This document shows positions 12,444-24,149 of a stretch of 64,000 nt of DNA, in pieces. The stretch is from Macrotis lagotis. Taxonomy: Eukaryota; Chordata; Mammalia; Peramelemorphia; Peramelidae. Every line of letters starts with the position of its first letter. Within the stretch, counting starts at the first letter, position 1. The notes under the pieces were generated by a model. The model had not been told where the DNA came from. It saw only the letters and a program-made list of their open reading frames with translations, and made no database searches. A program made the translations under genes and the position numbers. The DNA lies in contig NC_133661.1 of the NCBI RefSeq assembly GCF_037893015.1, positions 181,080,508 through 181,144,507 of the forward strand. The letters are read 5' to 3'.

Positions 12444-15400
12444 CGGAGATAATTCTGAGGACCTATAAGTTTTCGTTTCTTCCAAGGTGGTATGATCTAG
12501 GGCAGGGTGTGTTTGTTTCCCTCCTGATCTATGCTCTGGTTTGTGAGTGACCACAAGCATCCTTTTCCACCCTGGAACTGAAACCAGGGTCCCAGTTCCC
12601 CAGTGACTGCAAGTTCTGTTATGTTAGTATTCCTCCCCAAGACTGTGACCCAGATCTGAGCATAGGCAATGCAATAGAGTCCTTTCCTTGGTGTCAGCAA
12701 AGGAGCCCATGCAATCTCTTTCTTATCAGTTTTCTGACCCCTTTACCATCTGTGTGCTAAGAGGTCAGGAAACCCACACTGCCGCCACTGATTCAGTCAG
12801 CTCTCTAAAGGTCTATTGCTGGTTTAATGGGGATTGTGCTGCACTCCCATCCCATGTAATAGACTTTCTCTGCTGACCTAAGTTTTCTTGGACTAGAAAA
12901 ATTATTTCTCTCTATTGTTTTGTGGGTTCTGATGCTGTGGAATTTGTTGTGAAGCATTATTTAAAAATATTTGGAAGTGGGGCGGCTAGGTGGAGAAGTG
13001 GATAGAGCACTGGCCCTGGAGTCAGGAGTACCTGAGTTCAAATCTGACCTCAGTCACTTAATAATTACCTAGCTGTGTGGCCTTGGGCAGGCCACTTAAT
13101 CCCATTTGCCTTACCAAAAAAAAAAAAAAAAGCTAAACTAAAAAAAATATTTGGAGGTACTTTGAAGAGAGCTCAGGTTAGTCCCTTCCCTTTCTTCACC
13201 ATCTCAGCTCTACCTCCCCTCTCATTTTATTTATGAAATAATGTTTAATACTAGGGGGGAGGAGGGGAAATTCTTGCTTTATCTTTCAGGCATTCTAATT
13301 GAATTATACCCAAGTTGTGTTTTCCTTTGCTTGTAGATGTTTTGGAATTATATTCCAAAATCTTAAACATTCTCATTACTATAATAACTCTTTTTGATAC
13401 TATTCTTTTCATTTGATTGTTAATTCTTCCAATTTTACTTCCTGGCTTTGGAAGTTTAGACTGGGCTCTGTCATATTTCTGAAGGGAATGATTTGGTGGT
13501 ATTTGGTCCTCTTTTGTGTCCTCTTGGTAGTCCTAGGTAATCATAAGAGACCTTATATAGTCTGGATATGGGTTGAAGTAAATGAGTCCCATTATTTTTC
13601 CATTATAATGAGGAAGGGGAAGATTAGACATATTATAATAATAATTTATGCAGTTATTTAAATATTCCAAGTGTTTTTATGATGGTACCTCCAGATAATC
13701 ATCCCCATCATATAAATAAATAAAGTAAACCTCAAAGAAGTTAAATTATTTGTCTCAGGTCATAAATATGAATATGAATATCAAAGCAAGGATTTGAACC
13801 TAAGTCTCCAGTACAGGATTGCTCTTTTTACAGTACCAAGTACATGAGTCTATTCTTTTTCTTAATAAAAGGTATCCTTCTCAACTATTTACCTCCTGGA
13901 GTCTAGCCCTAGCCAGAGTAATTGTAGTGACAAACTAAAGGGGATCAAAACCAGTTGCCCTATTCTACAATAGCATCACCCCTTGTATCATCCCCTCTAG
14001 ACATCTCCAGTCCTGAATTTAATCCCCATTAAATTTTTATCCCTTGTCAAACTTTTTTTTAGAATTTCATCAGTTTTTTGTAAATCATGTTATTATACAG
14101 CATATGTGTCTTAACAATACATTGATTTAAATTCTATATGCTTAACACATTATTTTTTTCAATAAACTTTCAGCATACATTCTCAATAGCAGTCTTATCC
14201 CATTAAGATAGAGAATTGAGGAGCAGCTAGCTAGTGTAGTAGATAGAGCAGCACTAGAATCAGTAGGACCTGAGTTCAAATTCAGCCTCAGACATTTATT
14301 ACCTAGCTGTGTGACCCTGGTCATGTCACTTAACTCCATTGCCTTGCAAAAAAATAGTGCAGTGAAATATATATTTATATATAATATGTATATGTATATA
14401 TATATTATATATATGTTGGTAGCAAGAAGATGTAATATATTTTCACCATTCTTCTTTAGCAGGGTTGGTTTAGTGCCTGAGTTTTAATTCAAAGTCACAC
14501 CACTACACAACAGCCTATTAAATTAAAATAAATAAATTAAAATAACAAATATCCTTGGATTTTTCTGATATTATTCTCTCCTTCCATTAGCCCCCTTTAA
14601 GCAATAAAAAAATTATAAAAACTTTTATTTGTGAAAATATATATACATGTATATATTTGTATATGGTTGTAAAATATACAGAAAACTGTATAATTCAGCA
14701 AAACCAATTCTCACATTGGTCATGTCTAAAAACATGTATCTCTTTCTGTATTTTGTTTGGTAACCTCTATCAAGTTACATGTTTCATCTTCATTCTTTTG
14801 AACTCTTAGTTTATCATTTCATTGATCAAAGTTCTAAAATCTTTCAAAGTTGTTTCTCTTTATAATGTTCTTGTCTTTGAATAAATTGTTCTTTTAGTTT
14901 TGCTCACTTCAATCTGTATAAGTTTGTAGAGGTCTTCCTGGAGTCAGAAAGACCTGAATTCCCAGTTTGTTCTCAGTTACTCACAGTCTGATTCTAGGCA
15001 AGTCTTAACCTCTGTTCATCTTTACCTGTAATAATGAGAATAATAATAACACCGGCCTCATAGGGTTATTATGAGGATTAAATGAGATTTTGTTTGTTTG
15101 TTTTTGCAAGGCAGTGGGTTTAAGTCACACAGGTAGGTAATTATTAAATGTCTGAGGTCAAATTTGAACTCAGGTCCTCCTGACTCCAAAGTCGGTGCTC
15201 TATCCACTGTACCACCTAGCTATCGCCTAAATAAGATAATTTTTGTGAAAATTCTTAGCACAGTTCTTAACCTGAAACATCGTAGGCACCATATAAATAC
15301 TTATTCTGTTCTTCCTTCCTTTTCTTCCTCGTTACCTTTGAAACTGTCTGTTTCTTCATTTCAATGACACAACAGCATTCCATTGCATTCATATACCACA

Positions 15401-18400
15401 ATTTACTTAGTCATTTCCCAATAGAGATCTTGTCTTTAATTTCTCCTATACAAAAAAAAATATATGTTTAGAGAAGAACTCCTACACAAATAAATATTGT
15501 TCTTTTTTCTTTGATCTCTTTGGAATGTACCGACCTAGAAGTGCAATTGCTGGGTCAAAGGGCATGCACAGTTTAGTGACTTTTGGGGCATAGTTCCAAA
15601 TTACTTTCTAGAATGGTTGAAACAATTCACAGTTCCACAGCAGTTTATTAATATGACTGTTTTCCAATAGCCATACCAACATTTGTCATTTTCTTCTTCT
15701 ATCATTTCTGCCAGAGCTTAGAACTTCAAAGTTTCTTTAATTTTCATTTCTCTGATTATTAGTTATTTGGAGCAGTTTTTTTCATATGGTTACAGATAAT
15801 TTAGATTTCTTCCTTTGAAAGTATCTTTGATGATTTATTTATTCTAGAATTACTCTTAGTTTTGTCAATTTTAATTCCTTTTATATGAATATAACAACTT
15901 TCCCAGAAAGTCCTCATCAGTCTGGGAGAGGGAAAGAAGAACAAAAAAATAGGGGGAAATAGGGTATTTTGATTGGAGGTATTAATAATTGTTTTTAACT
16001 TGAAATTTACATTTTTTATTGCTGCAAACACAACTGGGAGATATTTGCTAACAGAGTTTCGTCATTCACTTTGTTTCTCCTAATAGGAAAATGCCTTGGC
16101 CTCTCTGGGCCCTCAGAGGAGCCTGGATCGGTGAGAAGAAGTTCCATACACATAATTTGACTAGCCTGGGGAGCTGGGATAAGGACAGAGGCAGCTGAAG
16201 TACAGAGGCTTGAAACAAATCTCCTTGATCCTAATGTTCTTATCACACATTAGCACCAGTTTAGCTCAGAGACATGAGGGTAACAAGACAGTTTCTCTGA
16301 TAATGGGCTGAGATCTTCCCCCCTCTCAGGACCAGAACTCCGAGGGGACTTGAGGATGAAATGGATACTGGGGATGAGAAATTCTTTCAAGTCATTGAAC
16401 AGCTCAATTCCCAGAAGTAAGTGGAAATCAAAATCTATATCTCAGGACTTCCGATATGGAGGGGAAGAGGGGACTTGGAGAGAATGGGAATAGTGGGATG
16501 GTGCATTTCTATATGACTAGTGAATATGAGAAAGTAGGGTATCTATTCCTTACTGTAGTTTAGATAAAAGGTAACTTCTATGACAAGCTCATGTTTCTCT
16601 GTGCCTCATCTCCACCTTCTTCCCCAGACAGTGGAAACGATCCAAGGACTTCAGCCCATTCACCCTATATTTCCGGGAGAAAGAGATGGAGAAGGAGGTA
16701 TGAGAGGACTGAAACTAAGGGAGACATAGGGGGATACCAAAGGGATGGTTCAAAGACCAATAATGAACTCCCTGCTCAGTTGACCCAAAGTCCTTACACA
16801 TGCCCAGTCATGGACTAGTCAATCAGTTATTATTCATTACCCCCTCCTATGTGCTCACTTTGGAAATATTTGGGAACTGGGAATATTTTCTCAGGTATAT
16901 TTCATACTCATACCTTGATGCTGCTTAATTATAAGCTAATTTGAAATTATGTACATAGTTATGTGCCTGCACACACACACACATATACACACAAAATCCC
17001 ATGCCTGGTCAGAAGTCTTCTTTCTCTTTCCACCAATTTCCAGAGATTCTCCTCCAACAGATGGGATATTCTACAAATTGAACTGAGGGTGTGGTTGAGG
17101 TGGCAAAGAATACACTGTGGGCAATGAAACTAAGGGAACCTACATACTTAGGTTAGATTACTTCTTCAAGTTCATAGACAGCCTTAATCCCTTTGTCTCA
17201 ACCTCCACATCCAATATCTTCTTCCAGTATCGACTCTCAGCTCTTCCAGCCTTCAAGTATTATGCAGCCTGTACCTTTCTGGTTTTCCTTTCCAACTTCA
17301 CCATCCAGATGTTGGTGACCAACAGGTGAGCTCCTCCTACCTAGCCCCAGGCCTCCAAGGAGGAATCTGGACAAGGACAGGAGATATTTTTCTCCCCCAC
17401 CGAAACATTATAAAGAATATTGAACCCAAATTCATTGGGTTCAATGAATATTTGAACTATACCATTAAAATTTATGATTCCAGAGAAGTCATATAAACTT
17501 TCCAAACCTTAGGCTCCTTCTTCATCAAATGTGAATGAATCATCTTTTTGTCCTCAAAGGGTTGTAATGAAAGTGTTTTTTATAAATGTAAAATCTTATA
17601 TAAAATGGAAGTTTTTACTATTGTTGATGCTCCTTGCCCTCTCTTCTTTCCTTCCACATTTTCTTCACCTCTTTTTCCTTAAGCCTTATCATTTACATAG
17701 GGACAGGTACAGAGAGGTGGGAAACAAGTGACTGAGGTGGGAATATTGAGGTAGCCTTGGGAACTCCTCCTCCTCCTCATCATCATCATCATTCTTCATA
17801 TTCACACACTCCCAAGAGTCTTGTGAATATACTTTAATAAAAAGTTGAGATTTCATCGGGGTAGATCAATCTCTACACACTTTAGTAGGTTTTCATGAGT
17901 TGCCTTGGAATGATAATTGTCCCCTCTATCTATACCACAATAATAATAATAATACTTTAAGGTTTGCAAAGTGCTTTATAAATATCTTATTTCATCCTCA
18001 CAACAATCCTGGATGGTAGGTCCATTTTTTTTAGTCTTCTCTTTAAAACAATATTTTATTTTTTTCAATTACATGTAAAGAAAGCTTTCAACATTCTGTT
18101 TTTGTAAGCTTTTGAGTTCCAAATTTGTCTCCCTCCTTCCCCCTTTCAAGATGGAAAACAATCTGTATTATCCCCATTTTTACAAGTGAGGAAATTGAGG
18201 CAGACAGAGGTTAATGAACTTGACCAAGATCACATGGTTAGTAAATGTATGAGGTCAGATTTTAACTCAAGTCTTCCTAACGCCAAATTCCATCTTCTCT
18301 ACATTCCGATATGTAGAATCCAGAAAATAACTTCCATTTCTACAATGCTTTAAAGGTTATAAATTAGTTTTTCATAAATTAGTTTTCATTTAGTCCTCAC

Positions 18401-21400
18401 AACAACCCCATCAGAAAATCATTATACCCTTTGACAGATGAGGAAATCGATGATCAGAGGATTAAATTGCCTAAGTCTAGAACCTGATCTCCTAACAAGT
18501 TTGTGAACATTTATTTGTCTAAATGCCCATATTAATTAATTTTTTTTAGTTTTTTTTGCAAGGCAAACGGGGTTAAGTGGCTTGCCCAAGGCCACACAGC
18601 TAGGTAATTATTAAGTGTCTGAGGTCGGATTTGAACTCAGGTACTCCTGACTCCAGGGCTGGTGCTCTATCCACTGCACCACCTAGCTGCCCTGCCCATA
18701 TTAATTTTGATGAAGATAGAGAGCCTCTGCTTCCCCCTTGCTTCTACCTTTCCAGTTCTAATCCTTCCCTATTCCCCAAAGTTTTGGTTCCACAGCTATT
18801 ATACTTGGTCCTCATGGTCAGGTAATTCAACAACAATTAAGACTGGATAGTATGACCATTCTCCCAGACAGAAACTCTATCAGGTATGATTGCCTAGGAG
18901 GATCACATGAGTGTTTTATTCCTGTCTCTTCTAGACCCCCGGCTCTGGCTGTCACTTATGGCATCATCTTTATCCTCTTCTGCCTCCTCCTCTTCATCTG
19001 CTTCTCAGAACACTTGACGGTAAGAGAAGAGAAGAATTTTGTTCTAAATTTACCTGAGATTTAGGGCTTTGGCTTTGTTTTGAGCCACATCAATTTTTCT
19101 TGGTTCATGGACTGGGAAAGGCAGGGGAGAAGAATAATAACAGAAGAAGAATGGGGAGAAGAAAGAAAAATGACTGTAAAAACTGTTAGACTTGGAACTC
19201 ATTTTTCTTTTCTTAAGTCAATGACACTTCAAAAAGGGGATGAAACTCTGCTCCAAGCTAAGGAAATCGACCTAGAGCTTTTGCTCCTGGTCTAGCTCCA
19301 CCAGAACTAGGCATTCTACAGATATTCCTGCTTGGGTCCCACTAGCCTGGGAACAGGATTGGGAAATAGACTGTCCCAAGGACATAGGACCAGGACTTTC
19401 CAATTCTATGGAAGAACATTTAAGAGCAATAATTGGAGCATATGGGACTCAGAGAACCCACTGAGTCGATCCTTGTCAAAACCTTGCCTGAAGGCAGGGC
19501 CCTAGTCTCATACCCAACTCAGTTTTTCTCCACTCCTTCCCCTCCAGAGGTGTGTCCTGAAGGGTCCCAAATTCCTACACTGGCTGCCAGCCCTCTCAGG
19601 AACAGTAACCACAAGACCTGGTCTTCGAGTTGCCCTTGGCACCACAACCATCCTTATCGTCCTCACCATGGCCATTGTCAACCTGGTGAGAAGACTTGAG
19701 CAGCTAGGTGAAAACAGCTGGTCCTGGAAGTGGGGGTATAAAGAAAAAAGAGAAACCTGCTAAGAGTAGAAATGGGATTTAAAAATACCTAAATTGTAAG
19801 TATTCTAGGGGAAAGGCAGAAGAGGGGAGTCAAGGTCTAGAAACAGGTTGGTTGATAGTTGGTTGCTAGTACTCCTCTCAGGTCCTTAATCCTGCTACTC
19901 CTTGCAAGGTACTTTACAAATATCTTATTTTATCCTCACCACCACCCACCCCCAAACCCAATTATAACAGCAAACTAAGACCTGGCCCAATATGGAAGGC
20001 ATAAACTTATTACTCCAGGACACTTTAAAGGCCAATCCCAGATCACTTTTGTGCTCAGAAAATTTTTTGTTCTTCCTTCAGTTCTCTCTCCTCTAACAGT
20101 TCTTTCAGCCAATGTCTGACTGCTCCCTCCCAGATGCCAATTTCTCCACTGCTTCTCCCAACAATTTCTGGGATACCCCTGATTCCTTGTCTCTCATCAG
20201 CATCCCGGTGAGTCTTTTGTCTGCCTCCCCGCCCCCCCCCCGTACCCACTGTTCCAGGCTCTGCTTAGAGATCTCCTAAACTTGGGTAAAAGATTTCTCC
20301 TTTCATAATAAGGACAGAAAGGATAAGAATCTGACCACAAAGTGCCATCTTGTTTGGGGAGGAGAACTAGAGATACCCAAACCTTTCTCAGTTCTCTGTT
20401 CATCCGAGGAAATAGGAACTGGGAAAGGTAAAGGAAAGGGAACAGGACAAATGGCAATCTTAGGGGCCAGGAATAGAACTAAATAGAGGCACCAAGGACA
20501 ACACATTCTCACACAGACACAGACACACACAGACACACAGACACACAGACACACAGACACACAGACACACAGACATCCCTCACTTTAGCATAAGCGTCAT
20601 GGGATCTAGAGAAGAGATTTTAGAGATCATCTGGTAAGGTGTCCTCTCCCTTTGGACACTGCCTCTGACCCTTTCCCTTTTCACTGATACCACCATCTCC
20701 ACCTGCCTCTATGTCTCCAGTATTCCATGCATTGTTGTGTGTTGGGCTTCCTCTCCTGCTCCCTCTTTCTACATATGAACTTCGAACTGAAGCTACTGCT
20801 GCTACTGCTCTGGTTGCTGGCCTCCTGCAGCCTCTTCTTGCATTCCCATGCCTGGCTCTCTGACTGCCTTGTTGCTCATCTCTACCAGATTCCCAATGCT
20901 CAAAGGTACTCAACCTTGAGGAGTGAGCCTAGGAGGTAGCCAGCACCATTCTGGTGGGGGGGAGGGCAAACCTGGGTTGGTTCAATCAGTCTCTGTTGCT
21001 GACTCTGACAGCTGGGAAAGAAGAAAAGAGGGTGGAGATGAGCTTGGAAAAATGGGGGAGGCTCAGGGAAGGGGTATGATGAGAAGCTCTAACCTGTGGC
21101 ATCCCTAGGCCTGGAGTACTAAAGGAACCCAAATTGATGGGTGCTATCTCCTTCTTCGTCTTCTTCTTCACCCTTTTGGCTCTGGCTCGGCAGGTCAGTC
21201 TACCAACTTCAAGTCTCTGCACCTCCCAACTTCATGGGGGGAGGAAGAGTGGGAGAGGAAATGCATACAATGCTCTGAGTCTCCCTAAATATGGATTAAG
21301 TTGGGTCTCCCACATCTATCACTTGTATCCAAGTTGTCCTTAGCTATAGCCCTCAATTTCCTTATATCATGTCCCTGTCCAGTCCTCTATGTCCTTATTC

Positions 21401-21681
21401 CTTCCCTAGGGTTGGTCCCAGGCAAAATTTCAAAGAAGGCAGAGTTTGTCTTCTGGGTGATTTCAGGTTCACCCTTCTTTTACCCTTTCCTTACTGCTGG
21501 TTTCCTCTCTCCTCACTATCTTCAAAAGTCCAGTGTCAACCTCTTTCTTCTCTTCCCCAGATCAAAAAGGAAAGGATATGCTATCAGTCACAATCCAGTG
21601 TAAATTTAAGTCCCTTTGTTACCTTTCCTTTGATTATGAAATGAAATTTTAAGCATCATGGATAAAGGGGAGATATATTTT

Positions 21682-21762
<81 letters not shown>

Positions 21763-24065
21763 GGTCTTCCCAATGCTCCTGATCACAGATGAGATTGCTT
21801 CCTATGTTTACCTGCATGGAAAGTCAACCCTACCCTGGGTCCCTGGTCTTCTTGCACTGATGCCTCTCTTTCTCCATCTCATATGGTGCTGAACTCCTTC
21901 CAGAATGAGTATTATTGCCGATTGGACTTCTTGTGGAAAAAGAAGCTTCGGCAAGAGCGGGAGGAGACAGAGACCATGGAGAATCTGACTCGCCTGCTGC
22001 TGGAAAATGTGCTACCTGCACATGTTGCCCCCCAGTTCATTGGTCAGAACCGGCGAAATGAGGTGACCTTGACCCCACAGAACCACTACTATGGAGTAAC
22101 TCTTTTTTTCTGCTATGAATTGACCTTGCCCTTGCTCTTGACCTTTGACCCTTAGAATCACATTGCAGTATGTGTAACCTAATCTTTAGATTCCCCAAAC
22201 TACTTCACCAGATTGACCTCTCCCACCCTCCTCCAGTCTATCCAAAATGTTTATGGGTTGGGAGAATTCCTTGGAGTATATGACCGGGGGAAGAAACCAT
22301 TTCATGTAGACAAGGAACTTGAAGAGACATGTGCCTCACTTTCTGACTCTTCTACCCCCCCCCCCCCACCAGGACCTCTACCATCAGTCCTATGAATGTG
22401 TCTGTGTCCTCTTTGCTTCTGTTCCTGATTTCAAGGAGTTTTACTCTGAGTCCAACATCAACCGTGAGGGACTGGAGTGTCTTCGCCTGCTCAATGAGAT
22501 CATTGCAGACTTTGATGAGGTGAAGAAACTTCCCAACTTTGTGCCTCACTCCCCATTTCCCACCAGCCCTTCTCAATCTCCCTGACTTTTATATACCTAC
22601 TGTATTCTTCACAACAGCCAGCAGACCCATCTTTTCCCCTACTCATTTAATTCTTCTACTTTCCTCGCTCTGTTCATCCAATATTCATCAGTTACCCATA
22701 GCTTTTTATTCTCTTCCCTATGTATATCTGCTCTATCCCAGTCTCCCCTCCCAAAAACTGGGGTTTCAGTCGGGATCTGGTTCCTAGACAACACTACTAC
22801 CTCTCCCCCACTCCCCACAGCTACTCTCTAAACCTAAGTTCAGCGGTGTAGAAAAGATCAAAACTATTGGCAGCACATATATGGCAGCTACAGGGTTAAA
22901 TGCCACCTCTGGACAAGATACACAACAGGTATTTCATCCTGTCCCTTCCCTATGTCCAGCTCTGGGAAGCCTCTTGGAACCAGCCCCCTTTAGTCAATAT
23001 TCTAAGGATAAAGCTATTTTTGTTACCTTAGTGGTGAATCCATGGGAAGGAATCCTTGCCCTCCCTTCATTGATATATTTTATGTCATTTCCCCCTCAAT
23101 GCTTCATCCTCCTGAAAATACCTCCCCCTGGGCCCTGAATAATGTATCCCATAGGTATAACCTTACTCTCTTCCTTTGCTGCTTCATTCTGGTGGGTGGT
23201 ACTTATTGCCAGGACTCTGAACGAAGTTGCAGCCACCTGGGGACTATGGTGGAGTTTGCAGTGGCCCTGGGGGCCAAGCTGGACATCATCAACAAGCACT
23301 CATTTAACAACTTCCGCCTTCGTGTGGGTAAGGGTGCTCAGCCCCTTTTCCAAGCCAATCCAGAGGATCCCATTCACCACACTCCTTTCCACCTTTCTCA
23401 GATCTTCTTAGGGCTTCCTTAGGACAGTCTTTCTTTACCAATGCTCACCCTGCATCGATTTTACCAGAAGTAGGTAAGGGACACCAGACCAAGATTTTTG
23501 AAGACTAACCCCAATTCCTCACCCTTCCCTCAAACTCAGAGTTATAATTATGGTGAGGTAACCAGGCTTTCCTGTGGGATGATGACATCTCATCACCACA
23601 GGTGGTTTTGGGAGGAAATATATAAGCCCTCCAAAGTACTGAAGACTTTATATTGGCAATTATAATTACCCAATATTTGATTGGGTAATTAAATAGTATG
23701 TTACTTGGTTCATAGTTTGCAGACTAAGTTCATAGTTTCTGTTGGAGTATGAACCTGACTAGTGTCAGGTTTGTAAATCAGACCCTTTCTCCACATCCGT
23801 TACCTAGAATTCAACTGAATTTCCCCTGAGAGCAAGAATTCCTCCCTCCCATTTCAGGGTTGAATCATGGGCCAGTCGTGGCTGGGGTAATTGGAGCACA
23901 GAAACCACAGTACGATATCTGGGGCAACACTGTGAATGTGGCTAGCCGAATGGAGAGCACAGGCGTTTTGGGCAAGATTCAGGTGAGGGGGCAGGGGAAA
24001 TGAAATGAGTAGACAACCCAAAAAGGATAGAGCACAGAAATGAGGATCCTACTCCCAACCCACCA

Positions 24066-24149
<84 letters not shown>

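Larger units (their letters stand above)
10215..13250 (-). mobile_element. L1 element, 5' part with ORF1 region
   Basis: Read on the minus strand this is the 5' UTR of a marsupial L1 (about 12200-13250), then an ORF1-type coiled-coil region (about 11450-12200; T-rich 'attctgtttttccgaggcat' and 'acctctcttacttgattgtc' are its reverse complement) and further L1-like sequence down to about 10215. About 3 kb remain of an expected 6-7 kb, so it is deleted or rearranged, and no long frame survives. A (TG)n run at about 12381-12437 and a SINE at 12979 sit inside the 5' UTR. It fills most of ADCY4 intron 10, the longest intron (6.9 kb). Confidence 0.6.
14600..15800 (-). mobile_element. L1 3' region, interrupted by nested SINEs
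   Basis: The left part (14600-14924, 'cagcaaaaccaattctcaca') and right part (about 15310-15800, 'ttgctgggtcaaagggcatg', 'aacatttgtcattttcttct') are the reverse complement of one marsupial L1 3' region. The two parts read on from each other once the CORE-SINE at 14925-15310 is set aside. It is the same family as the forward pieces at 33430, 37390 and 47700. Confidence 0.6.

Noticed and set aside
24069-24146. Possible tandem array such as a CRISPR or satellite
   Set aside because: Simple dinucleotide repeat; CRISPR arrays are not expected in a mammalian genome and no spacer structure exists anywhere in the window.
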